64,000 nucleotides of DNA, taken from Bifidobacterium erythrocebi (GTDB taxonomy: Bacteria > Actinomycetota > Actinomycetes > Actinomycetales > Bifidobacteriaceae). The position numbers were made by a program, and so were the translations under genes. The notes beneath the pieces are model-generated. The model made no database searches. It had not been told where the DNA came from and worked only from the letters and a program-made list of their open reading frames with translations. Position 1 is the stretch's first letter. The number at the start of each line of letters is the position of its first letter. Positions 8,518 to 16,282 of the stretch are shown in pieces. Location: contig NZ_JAAIIF010000006.1 in assembly GCF_012932675.1 (NCBI RefSeq), forward strand, positions 286,268 to 350,267. Reading direction: 5' to 3'.

Positions 8518-9243
8518 TCAGCCGCGCAGCGCCTTGGCCCGTTCCACGGTCACGTCCACCAGCACGGCCTGCGCGTCGATGACAGGCAGCTGGGGGAGCG
8601 GGAACGCCTCGTTGAGCACGCTGAGCTCGGTGCATCCGAGGATCAGCGCGTCGCAGGCGCACGGTCCGGCCGGATCGAGCATGTCACGCAGCACAGATTC
8701 GTACCGGTTGAGATTCAGCTCGCCGGTGCCCTTCACATCGTCATAGATCAGCGAGGTGATGCGATCCTGCAGGGCGTCGTCCGGTTCCACGAACGTGTAT
8801 CCCGCCTCCTCCACGGCACGCTTGTACACGCCGGAGGCACGCGAACCCACCGTGCCCAGGAAACCGACGCGTGTGGCGCGCCCGGCCGGGTACAGCTGCT
8901 CAAGACGCTTGACGGCCTCGCGCGGCATATGCAGGATCGGCACATCGGTGAGCGCCTGGAAACGGTCATAGAAATAATGCGCGGTGTTGCAGGTCAGCAC
9001 GATGAAGCTCGCGCCCATCGCGGTGGCCTTCTCGATGTCGTCCGCGATCACGGGGAACGGGTCGTCCTCCGATTCGCCGACGATGAACGCGGTGCGGTCG
9101 GGAACGGACGCGTCGTTGAACACCACGTAATCCAGGTATTCCTGGTCGTTGTGCGCGTGCGTGGCGGCGTTGACCAGACGGATATAGCTTTCCGTGGCCA
9201 GCGAGCCCATGCCGCCGAGAACGGCGAAGAACGGTCGTTTCAC
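8518..9243 (-). CDS. Aspartate/glutamate racemase family protein, probable aspartate racemase
   Basis: Cofactor-independent amino-acid racemase, 241 aa. The two catalytic cysteines are visible in V-L-T-C-N-T-A-H and L-I-L-G-C-T-E-L, the arrangement of the Asp/Glu racemase family, and the N-terminus has the G-G-M-G-S motif. The GTG start at 9243 overlaps the stop of the D-aspartate ligase (GTGA), so the two are translationally coupled. Making D-Asp for the ligase is the inferred role; glutamate racemase (MurI) is less likely because of the G-G-M-G N-terminus and the partner gene. Confidence 0.85.
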   Translation of the reverse strand: MKRPFFAVLGGMGSLATESYIRLVNAATHAHNDQEYLDYVVFNDASVPDRTAFIVGESEDDPFPVIADDIEKATAMGASFIVLTCNTAHYFYDRFQALTDVPILHMPREAVKRLEQLYPAGRATRVGFLGTVGSRASGVYKRAVEEAGYTFVEPDDALQDRITSLIYDDVKGTGELNLNRYESVLRDMLDPAGPCACDALILGCTELSVLNEAFPLPQLPVIDAQAVLVDVTVERAKALRG

Positions 9244-10484
9244 TTCAGTTCGCCCTTCTTGGTGAAATACTTGGCGTAGCTCTTCTTGTAGATGGAGAAC
9301 ATGTGTCGGATCATGGCCCAACGCAGCGGGTTCATGTCCTTGGAATACTCGAGCGTGGTGCCCCAGTCGCCGGAGGCGAGCATCCTGCGGCCGGCCTCCT
9401 TGTCCGGGCCCTCGGCCACGTAATCCAGGAAGATAGACTTCGGGATCTCCAGCCACAGCTTGGAACCGCGGCCGAACAGCGTGTTCCCGTCGAACGGGGT
9501 GTCCTCGACCAGATCGTCGACGAAGTACTTGGCCAGATTGAACCCGTTCAACGTCACGAAGTAGCTGGAACGGCCCTGGCGCAGATTGATCTCGAACAGC
9601 TTGTACTCGCCGTCGCGCTCATCGTACTTCATGTCGAAGTTCGCGACGCCCTCGTAGCCGATGTCCTCAAGGAACGCCTTGATACGGCGGAACACGTCCT
9701 CGTTGTAGTCGGGCAGGATGGCCGCGTAATTGCCGGCGGCCACGGGGGAGGGGTCCTCAAGCAGCGGGTGGCCGAGGAACATCATGCGCACGCGGTGATG
9801 CTGGTCCACATACGCATTGAGCACGCGCATACGCGAATCGTCGCCGGGGATGAAGTCCTGGATCACCATCTCCGAGGTGTAGCCGGCCGCATAGGCGCGC
9901 TTGATGATCGTCTCCAGCTGCGCGGGATCGTCGAAGATATAGGCCTTGCGGCGGCCTTCGAAGTCGATGTTCAGCCATTCCACGGAGTTGGCGGGCTTCA
10001 TGGCCACCGGGTAGCTGAACGGCAGATTGCGGTATTCGCCGGCCTTGACCTCATCGGCGGTGACGGTCTTCGTCTTCGGATGCGGCAGGTCGTACTGTTC
10101 GCAGATCTGGTAGAACGTGGACTTGTACGCCAAGCGGCGCGACAGGTTGATATCCAGCGTGTTGTAGACGAAGTACTTGCGCAGATCGTCGCCGCACTGG
10201 CTGAGCAGGTTCGCGTACACGTCGCCGCAGGGGATGAGCAGCAGCACACGGTCGGGATCCTCGGCCTTCATACGCTTGCCCAGATCGAGCATGAAATCGC
10301 GGAAGGTCACGAAATTGTTGAAATCGTCGACGATATGCACGTTGACGATCTTGCTGAACTTCGTCGGGCTCAGCTGGAAATACGCGTAGGCGTCGGAGAC
10401 GATGCCGTACTCCTCGTGGAACGCCCTGGCCATGCCGTAGACGTTGATGTCGCTGCCAAGCAGAATCGGTTGGAATCTTGTCAT
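9240..10484 (-). CDS. D-aspartate ligase (ATP-grasp), murein cross-bridge
   Basis: Closely resembles Enterococcus faecium Asl(fm), which attaches the beta-carboxyl of D-Asp to the Lys side chain of the murein stem. Recognised segments include P-I-L-L-G-S-D-I-N-V-Y-G-M-A-R near the start, the lid V-I-Q-D-F-I-P-G-D-D-S-R-M-R-V, and the metal/ATP segment E-I-N-L-R-Q-G-R-S-S. It is 414 aa against about 400 for the family. AAGGTG precedes the ATG at 10484. An in-frame ATG at 10532 overlaps the murE stop by ATGA and would add 16 residues; I prefer 10484 from alignment with the family N-terminus, but coupling from 10532 is possible. Confidence 0.9.
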   Translation of the reverse strand: MTRFQPILLGSDINVYGMARAFHEEYGIVSDAYAYFQLSPTKFSKIVNVHIVDDFNNFVTFRDFMLDLGKRMKAEDPDRVLLLIPCGDVYANLLSQCGDDLRKYFVYNTLDINLSRRLAYKSTFYQICEQYDLPHPKTKTVTADEVKAGEYRNLPFSYPVAMKPANSVEWLNIDFEGRRKAYIFDDPAQLETIIKRAYAAGYTSEMVIQDFIPGDDSRMRVLNAYVDQHHRVRMMFLGHPLLEDPSPVAAGNYAAILPDYNEDVFRRIKAFLEDIGYEGVANFDMKYDERDGEYKLFEINLRQGRSSYFVTLNGFNLAKYFVDDLVEDTPFDGNTLFGRGSKLWLEIPKSIFLDYVAEGPDKEAGRRMLASGDWGTTLEYSKDMNPLRWAMIRHMFSIYKKSYAKYFTKKGELK

Positions 10485-10528
10485 GAATGTCACCTTACCC
10501 ATGTTCGTGCCCATGTTCTTCGCTGTGC

Positions 10529-12106
10529 TCATGCCGTGCGGCCGGCCGGATCGATGCCCAGCACCCGGCGCACCACGGCACCGTCGCCCTCATACGGCAC
10601 GGGCTTGCCGTTGATGATGTTACGCGTCTCATCGCCCTTGCCGATGACCAACACGATATTGAGACGATCATCATGCTCGCGGGCGTCGGCGATGGCCTTG
10701 GCGATGGCGTCCTCGCGCGGGATGACGATCTGCGTGCTCGCCTTGGGATCGGTCACATACGACTGCATCTGCCGCGCGATATCGGCCGGATCCTCGAAAT
10801 TGGGGTCGTCGAGCGTGAAGACGAACGATTCCACGCGCCCCAGCGCGCCCTTGACAATACCTTCGCGCCGGTCGATCGCCTTGCCGCCCGTCGTGCCGGA
10901 CACCAGCGTGATGCGCGGGTCGCGCTCGCCGTAGACGCGTTCGACCTCATCGACCAGCGATTTGACGGAAATGTAGTTGTGCGCGAAATCGACGTAGACC
11001 AGCAGATCGTCCCCGCCCCTGAACCGTTCCATACGGCCGGGCACCTGCACGCGCAGCATGGCGCGCATGGCCGGGCTGCCTGCCGGAACGCCGGCCCTGC
11101 ATGCGATGGCGATGGCGGCGGCCGCGTTGACGATATTGAACTCGCCGGTCATTTCCAGCGCCATGGGCTCCAGCGTGACGCTGCGCTCGCCGTCGGCGAT
11201 GGTGGCGATGAACCCTTCCTTGTTGTTCGGGTCGAGGCGCGTGACGACCTGTGCCTCGCCGTCCATGCCGAATTCGGTGACCTCGACGCCGGCTGCCGCG
11301 GCATCCTCGATCAGCAGGTCATGATGGTCGCACGCGGCACCGAGCACGAGCGTGCGGCAGTTGGCGATGATCTGGCGCTTGCAGTGGAAGTAGTCCTCGA
11401 ACGTGGGGTGCTCGATGGGGCTGATGTGATCGGGGGAGATGTTGAGGAATGCTGCCACGTCGAAGGTGAGGCCGTACACGCGGCTGACCTTGTAGGCCTG
11501 GGAGCTGACCTCCATGACCAGGTGGGTCATGCCGTTATCCACGGCCTGGCGCATCATGCGGAACGCGTCGAGCGATTCGGGGGTGGTGAGCTTGGACGGC
11601 AGCATGGTGTGCCCGTCGAGGCACAGGCTGACCGAGGAGAACAGCGCACACTTGCCATGCGAATACTCGTTGAGAATGGCGTGGGCGAGGAACGCGGTGG
11701 TGGTCTTGCCTTTGGTGCCGGTGATGCCCACCATGGTCAGCTTGTTCTGCGGCATCCCATAGAACGCGGCGGACAGCAGGCTCATGGCCTTGTGCACGTC
11801 GCTGACGATGATGCCGATGGCCCGCGTACGGTCGGAATGATCCTCCTCGGCCACGTAGGCGTACAGGCCCTTGGCATCGATGCCGTCGAGGAATTCCGTC
11901 TTGAACCGTCCCTTGATGAACAGCAGCGAACCCTGCCCGACCTTGCGGGTGTCGTAGGTGATGGCGGGGATGGGTGTGTTCGCTCCGGGCAGATTCGCCG
12001 CGTCAAGGGTCCAATGGTCGGGCGTGATGATCTCGCGGAGCAGGTGATGCCGCTTGAGCAGCTCGACCGCGCTGGACAAGGTGAACGATACGTTCGTGAA
12101 TGCCAT
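10529..12106 (-). CDS. murE: MurE-type UDP-MurNAc-tripeptide synthetase, paralogue A
   Basis: Adds the diamino acid to UDP-MurNAc-L-Ala-D-Glu in the cytosol; Mur ligase, 525 aa. P-loop G-I-T-G-T-K-G-K-T-T (about 100-110), central H-N motif in D-F-A-H-N, and D-D-P-N, which matches the lysine-recognition signature of Lys-type MurE rather than the DNPR of DAP-type enzymes. No good ribosome site stands before the ATG at 12106; an ATG at 12151 also lacks one, so the start follows homology with paralogue B. It lies 58 nt downstream of paralogue B and shares a near-identical 248-bp tract with it. Confidence 0.88.
   Translation of the reverse strand: MAFTNVSFTLSSAVELLKRHHLLREIITPDHWTLDAANLPGANTPIPAITYDTRKVGQGSLLFIKGRFKTEFLDGIDAKGLYAYVAEEDHSDRTRAIGIIVSDVHKAMSLLSAAFYGMPQNKLTMVGITGTKGKTTTAFLAHAILNEYSHGKCALFSSVSLCLDGHTMLPSKLTTPESLDAFRMMRQAVDNGMTHLVMEVSSQAYKVSRVYGLTFDVAAFLNISPDHISPIEHPTFEDYFHCKRQIIANCRTLVLGAACDHHDLLIEDAAAAGVEVTEFGMDGEAQVVTRLDPNNKEGFIATIADGERSVTLEPMALEMTGEFNIVNAAAAIAIACRAGVPAGSPAMRAMLRVQVPGRMERFRGGDDLLVYVDFAHNYISVKSLVDEVERVYGERDPRITLVSGTTGGKAIDRREGIVKGALGRVESFVFTLDDPNFEDPADIARQMQSYVTDPKASTQIVIPREDAIAKAIADAREHDDRLNIVLVIGKGDETRNIINGKPVPYEGDGAVVRRVLGIDPAGRTA
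11340..11587. repeat. Near-identical tract shared by the two murE genes (copy in A)
   Basis: This tract matches 12961-13208 at an offset of 1621 bp. The segment 11402-11587 has a single mismatch in 186 bp; the flanking part (11342-11383) is also identical. It encodes the region from T-P-E-S-L-D through S-P-I-E-H-P-T to R-T-L-V-L-G. Sequence on both sides diverges sharply. Confidence 0.9.
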
Positions 12107-12164
12107 GGGGGAATCGCTTCGACTTTCGTTCGGGAACAGAATCCCCACCATCGTACCCCAGTGG

Positions 12165-13712
12165 TTATTGCAACAGTCGCTCCACTACACAATCATCACC
12201 TTCGTAGGGCACATGCTTGTTGAGGTCCTTGATCCAACGCTCATGACCCTTGCCGATCACCAGCACCACATCGGTGCGCTCCGTATCGGCCTGCGCCTCA
12301 TCCAGCGCCGAGGTGATGGCCTGCGTGCGGTCGATGATCGTGCTCACGGCGACATCCGTATTGGTCACATGCCCGGCCATATCGCGGCAGATATCCTCGT
12401 ACGGCTCGGTATCGGTGTCCTCCGCGGTGAACACGAACCGGCTGATGCGGTCCTGCGCGGCCTTGACGATGCCTTCGCGCCGGTCGATCGCCTTGTTGCC
12501 CGCGGAACCGGCGACCAGCGTGATGCGCGGATTGCGCTCGCCGTAGCGGACGGCCACATAATCGAGCAGCTTGACCACGGAATCGTAGTTGTGCGCGTAA
12601 TCGACGATGGCGACGGTGTTGGTGCGGCCGTTGCGGTACTGCATCATGCGGCCCGGCACCTTCGTGTGCGTCAGGGCGTGCATAGCCTCGGCGTCGGCGG
12701 GAACACCGGCCGCATGGGCGATGGCGACGGCCGCCAGGGCGTTCTTGTAGTTGAAGTCGCCGTCGAGATCGAGGCTGAATTCGCCAAGGTCGGTGCCGTT
12801 GACCTGCAGACGGTATGCGCGGTGCGTCTCGTCCGCCGGCCATGCGCAGGTCGCGGGGCGCTCGCCCTGCACGGGGGAATCGAACACGCTGAACTCGCTG
12901 ACCGGCACTTGGTGCGCCGCCGCGTCCTCGCGCAGCAGTCCGATGTGCCTGCACTCCGAGCCGAGCACGAGCGTGCGGCAGTTGGCGATGATCTGGCGCT
13001 TGCAATACAGATAGTCCTCAAGCGTGGGGTGCTCGATGGGGCTGATGTGATCGGGGGAGATGTTGAGGAATGCTGCCACGTCGAAGGTGAGGCCGTACAC
13101 GCGGCTGACCTTGTAGGCCTGGGAGCTGACCTCCATGACCAGGTGGGTCATGCCGTTATCCACGGCCTCGCGCATCATGCGGAACGCGTCGAGCGATTCG
13201 GGGGTGGTCAGATCGGATTCGGTGTAGGTGTGTCCGTCAAGGCAGTTGTCCACCGAGGAGAACAACGCGCAGCGTCCGTTGCCGTATGCGTTGAGGATGG
13301 CCTGGGTGAAGTACGCGGTGGTGGTCTTGCCCTTGGTGCCGGTGATGCCCACCACGGTCAGCTCGCGTTCGGGGTGATCGTAGAAGGCCGCGGCGAGCAG
13401 GCTCAGGGCCTTGCGCGCGTCGTTGACGATCAGGCCCGGTTTGCCGGTATGGGAGGACAGGTCGGTCTCCGCCACATAGGCGGCGAGCCCGCGTTCCTCG
13501 GTACCGTCGAGGAATTCCGGCTTGAAACGTCCCTTGCACACCAGCAGCGTACCGGGAACGATGGTGCGCGTGTCGTAGGTGATCGCGGCGAAAGGGGAGT
13601 CGGCGTTATCGAGATGTGCGGCGTCGCGATACCAGTCGTCGCCGTGGATGATTTCCCTCAGCAAATTATGCTCTGAGAGAAGAGCTGCGGCGGAATTGAG
13701 CGACAGAGTCAT
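12165..13712 (-). CDS. murE: MurE-type UDP-MurNAc-tripeptide synthetase, paralogue B
   Basis: First gene of the minus-strand murein cluster, 515 aa, with AAAGGA 7 nt before the ATG. The Mur-ligase P-loop G-I-T-G-T-K-G-K-T-T is intact, as are T-P-E-S-L-D and the D-Y-A-H-N motif. At the amino-acid-recognition position it has E-D-T-D instead of the D-D-P-N of paralogue A, so the two may use different diamino acids. Bifidobacteria with Lys/Orn mixtures in the stem would fit, but this is inference. Apart from a near-identical tract in the middle, the two proteins are clearly divergent. Confidence 0.88.
   Translation of the reverse strand: MTLSLNSAAALLSEHNLLREIIHGDDWYRDAAHLDNADSPFAAITYDTRTIVPGTLLVCKGRFKPEFLDGTEERGLAAYVAETDLSSHTGKPGLIVNDARKALSLLAAAFYDHPERELTVVGITGTKGKTTTAYFTQAILNAYGNGRCALFSSVDNCLDGHTYTESDLTTPESLDAFRMMREAVDNGMTHLVMEVSSQAYKVSRVYGLTFDVAAFLNISPDHISPIEHPTLEDYLYCKRQIIANCRTLVLGSECRHIGLLREDAAAHQVPVSEFSVFDSPVQGERPATCAWPADETHRAYRLQVNGTDLGEFSLDLDGDFNYKNALAAVAIAHAAGVPADAEAMHALTHTKVPGRMMQYRNGRTNTVAIVDYAHNYDSVVKLLDYVAVRYGERNPRITLVAGSAGNKAIDRREGIVKAAQDRISRFVFTAEDTDTEPYEDICRDMAGHVTNTDVAVSTIIDRTQAITSALDEAQADTERTDVVLVIGKGHERWIKDLNKHVPYEGDDCVVERLLQ
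12961..13208. repeat. Near-identical tract shared by the two murE genes (copy in B)
   Basis: Partner of 11340-11587. The boundary at 13208 is abrupt: three bases later the genes no longer align at nucleotide level. Confidence 0.9.
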
Positions 13713-13785
13713 GCGGGGTCCTTTCCCAAGTCTTTTTCCGCCCTTTATTGTGACGGCGAAACCTGACAAAAAACTGGGGATTACA

Positions 13786-14463
13786 ATGGAATCCGTGACG
13801 AATAATGACGGCGAAACTCTGACGCAGAAGCGTGAACGCTTCGAGCGGCTCGCCATGCCCGCAGTCAACGCGCTGTACCGTCAGGCGATGAAACTGACCA
13901 ATAACCCCGACGACGCGCAGGATCTGGTGCAAGACACGTTTGAGAAAGGCTTCAAGGCCTTCGACTCCTTTACCCCCGGCACGAACTTCGAAGCATGGAT
14001 GACCACCATCGAACGCAACGCCTTCTTCAACCAGTACGCCAAGGCCAAGCGTCGCCCGCAACGCGCCAACGACTCGTCCGGCGAATACGACGACTGGGAC
14101 ATCTACTCCGCATCCGAGCACACCTCAGACGGGCTCAAATCCGCGGAGGAGGAGTATCTGGACGCCTTCGCCCCGGAGGAGATCATGGCGGCGCTCGCGA
14201 AACTGTCCCCCGAACGCAGGCAGGTGTTCATCGACGCAGCGATCGACGGCAAATCATACAGCCAGGTGGCCAAGGAACAGGGGGTGAAAATCGGTACGGT
14301 GATGAGCCGACTGAACCGTGCGCGCACCCAGCTCAAGCACGAGCTGGCGTCCTACGCCGAGGCTCGTGGCTATCTTGCTGGCAAGAGGCCGGCCGCAGTC
14401 GGTTCACTATCCGCAAAGACCAGTGACAAACCCAGCACAGGCAACGATAATACGAAGAAATAG
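13786..14463 (+). CDS. ECF-type sigma-70 factor (SigH/RpoE-like)
   Basis: Alternative RNA polymerase sigma factor, 225 aa. Region 2 is visible in D-D-A-Q-D-L-V-Q-D-T-F (about 42-52) and G-T-N-F-E-A-W-M; region 4 in L-S-P-E-R-R-Q-V-F and the helix-turn-helix Y-S-Q-V-A-K-E-Q-G-V-K-I-G-T-V. Region 2 and its downstream neighbour resemble the oxidative-stress SigR/SigH group of actinobacteria. GGGGA stands 5 nt before the ATG at 13786. It is divergent from the murE cluster, with only 73 nt between the starts, so the promoters share that space. A small Cys-rich gene follows 14 nt later. Confidence 0.88.
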   Translation: MESVTNNDGETLTQKRERFERLAMPAVNALYRQAMKLTNNPDDAQDLVQDTFEKGFKAFDSFTPGTNFEAWMTTIERNAFFNQYAKAKRRPQRANDSSGEYDDWDIYSASEHTSDGLKSAEEEYLDAFAPEEIMAALAKLSPERRQVFIDAAIDGKSYSQVAKEQGVKIGTVMSRLNRARTQLKHELASYAEARGYLAGKRPAAVGSLSAKTSDKPSTGNDNTKK

Positions 14464-14477
14464 GAGAGAGAACTATC

Positions 14478-14786
14478 ATGTGTTGTTGTTGTGATTCACC
14501 TCAGCAGAGCGATGGCCGCGACAGCCAAGGCGGCAGACGCGCTCCCGTCATCGAACGGCATATCTCCATCACCCGCGCTGGTGCGGATGGTGTGGTGAGC
14601 CATACGGAAGTGCATATCACCACCGGCAGTGCGGAGTACTTCGACCCCATGGCCTGCTGCGGCGCGCACGAACGCGCGATGATCGCCGCGTTGCGCAGCT
14701 ACCTTCGGCCCGAAACCGCGCCCGCCTGCCTGATGGCCCGATTGAAGGCCACGCTCGACCATTGCTGCGAGGAGGAGAGCGAGTGA
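14478..14786 (+). CDS. Small Cys-rich protein, possible anti-sigma factor (RsrA-like)
   Basis: 102 aa, starting M-C-C-C-C-D-S with a GGAGAG site upstream. It has further Cys pairs (A-C-C-G-A-H-E near 56 and H-C-C-E-E at the C-terminus) and a C-terminal helix P-A-C-L-M-A-R-L-K-A that recalls the R-A-R-L end of mycothiol-system anti-sigma factors. The canonical H-x3-C-x2-C of zinc anti-sigma proteins is not present in the usual spacing, so zinc or thiol sensing is inference from Cys/His content and from the position right after an ECF sigma gene. Confidence 0.55.
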   Translation: MCCCCDSPQQSDGRDSQGGRRAPVIERHISITRAGADGVVSHTEVHITTGSAEYFDPMACCGAHERAMIAALRSYLRPETAPACLMARLKATLDHCCEEESE

Positions 14787-14853
14787 CGGCGGTTTCGCCG
14801 CGATCGAGGGATGCGACACGTGGCGGCTGCGTGATCTGAACGGCGAATGAAAC

Positions 14854-14889
14854 GAAACCCTCCCGAACCGGAAGATTCGGGAGGGTTTC
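14854..14889. terminator. Terminator after the sigma operon, shared with bL37
   Basis: 14-bp perfect inverted repeat (14854-14867 with 14876-14889) with A and T runs at the ends, between convergent genes. Confidence 0.85.
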
Positions 14890-14907
14890 TACGTCTATTC
14901 GACAGGA

Positions 14908-14982
14908 TCAGGCGTTCGGGCGCTTGCCGTGGTTGGCGGCCTTCTTACGACGATCCTTGCGCTTACGTCCACGCATGCCCAT
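14908..14982 (-). CDS. 50S ribosomal protein bL37 (24 aa, actinobacterial)
   Basis: A 24-residue, strongly basic peptide beginning MGMRGRKRKDRR and ending N-H-G-K-R-P-N-A. The ending and the R-G-R-K-x-K-x-R-R core match the small actinobacterial large-subunit protein bL37 known from mycobacterial ribosome structures. AAAGGAG lies 8 nt before the ATG. It is easily missed because of its size. A second ATG two codons in gives a family-like start as well. Confidence 0.85.
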   Translation of the reverse strand: MGMRGRKRKDRRKKAANHGKRPNA

Positions 14983-15069
14983 GATTGGACTCCTTTTCAG
15001 TAATAAAAATAAGCCTTAGGCATTATGCCATGACCGGAAGACCTTGGCAAATGCCCGTTTCATTATCCA

Positions 15070-15113
15070 GCCGGGTTGCGACCGAAAGCAATCGGAATCG
15101 GTCGCAACCCGGC
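15070..15113 (-). terminator. Terminator of the epimerase gene
   Basis: Perfect 16-bp inverted repeat (15070-15085 with 15098-15113), 12-nt loop, starting 17 nt after the epimerase stop. The T tract is weak. Confidence 0.7.
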
Positions 15114-15129
15114 CGGATGATTCCGACGC

Positions 15130-16080
15130 TCAGGCCAGTCGTGCGCCGAGGAAGATCTCGGTGGTGCTGGTCTCGCCGGGCTTGATGGTGATGAGCTCGT
15201 TGCCGGTGTTGAAGGCGTTCGCATAGGCGGTCTGCGGTTCCACGGCGGTGCCGGCCGGGTGCTTTTCGGCGGGGAAGCCGGTGCCGGTGCACACCTGGAA
15301 GGATGTGATCGTCTCGTCGCCGCCAACGGTGATGGTCAGGCCGTCCGGGCGGGTGAAGGTGGCGGTGGTCTTGCCGTCCGCATCATGCTCCACATCGGTC
15401 CAGGCGTCGTCGAACGGCTGGTTGGTCAGCAGGGTCGGCTTGCGCAGATCGTACTTGGTGCCGTCCACCGGCTCGGTGCCGGTCGGGATGAGGTTCTCGT
15501 TGACGGTGACATGCGTCTTGGCCGGCACCTGCAGGGTGCACTGCGCGTTATGGCCGTCAATCTCGTCGCCGTAGCCGTTGAAGCCGTTGTCCAGCCACGG
15601 GTGGAGCGCCACGGCCCACGGGGCGTCGATGTCGCCGTTGTTGGTTGCGCTGATGGTGACCGTCATGCCATTCTCGGTGAGCTCGTGCGTCGCCGTCACA
15701 GTGACGTCGAAGGGGTAGCCCAGCAGGTACGGCACACGCCAGGACTGGGTGACGGAGGTCTCGGTGAGCGCTTCGAGCTTCCAGAACGAGCGATAGCCGT
15801 AGCCGTGGATGGCGTTGTTGCGCTCATGCTCGTCGATGGGCAGCTCGTAGGTGACGCCTTCGAAGGTGTAGGTGCCGGCCTCGATGCGGTTCGGGAACGG
15901 GATCAGCATCTGCCCCTGGCAGCAGGTGACGGGATCATCGGGGCCGAGCGGGACGATGACATTGCGCCCACGGTAGGTGAGTTCGCGCAGCGTTCCGCCG
16001 AGTTCGGTGACGACGGCCTTCCAGTCGCCGCAGGCGATCGAGTACTGCTGACCGGTACGAGGGGAAAGGTTCTTTGCCAT
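15130..16080 (-). CDS. Aldose 1-epimerase family protein
   Basis: Interconverts sugar anomers; galactose mutarotase-like beta-sandwich protein, 316 aa. Visible family residues are N-R-I near 64, the catalytic His in N-N-A-I-H-G-Y-G (about 92) and the second His in V-A-L-H-P-W (about 160), with the Glu-containing C-terminal strand. It is monocistronic and divergent from ispH, with an AT-rich spacer holding two dyads that may be its operator. The exact sugar is not evident; Leloir galactose use is common in bifidobacteria. Confidence 0.87.
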   Translation of the reverse strand: MAKNLSPRTGQQYSIACGDWKAVVTELGGTLRELTYRGRNVIVPLGPDDPVTCCQGQMLIPFPNRIEAGTYTFEGVTYELPIDEHERNNAIHGYGYRSFWKLEALTETSVTQSWRVPYLLGYPFDVTVTATHELTENGMTVTISATNNGDIDAPWAVALHPWLDNGFNGYGDEIDGHNAQCTLQVPAKTHVTVNENLIPTGTEPVDGTKYDLRKPTLLTNQPFDDAWTDVEHDADGKTTATFTRPDGLTITVGGDETITSFQVCTGTGFPAEKHPAGTAVEPQTAYANAFNTGNELITIKPGETSTTEIFLGARLA

Positions 16081-16160
16081 TATTCACACTCCCATAGTGT
16101 CTGATAGATGGCGGCAGTTACCGCTAACACCAAGTGTAACGCGGCTTCGGCGGACGGCCG

Positions 16161-16207
16161 TTTTTCTAGTAAAAAATCGTGTAAAAAAATATGGTTTAGT
16201 AAAAACC
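16161..16207. promoter_or_regulatory. AT-rich spacer with two dyads sharing AGTAAAAA
   Basis: Dyad 1 is TTTTT-CTAGT-AAAAA (16161-16175) and dyad 2 is GGTTT-AGTAA-AAACC (16193-16207), 32 bp centre to centre (three helical turns). The island is markedly AT-rich against its surroundings and lies between divergent galM-like and ispH genes. A repressor or activator site is inferred. Confidence 0.4.
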
Positions 16208-16282
16208 CGATGGGGTGCTCTATCCGCCGTTCGGCTATGCTTGGTGGGGTTGTTGTGCGGCAGAAAGGCAAGGGCAAACAAT

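Noticed and set aside
12107..12151. Upstream ATG for murE paralogue A
   Set aside because: No ribosome site and no similarity to the N-terminus of paralogue B; kept as an alternative only.
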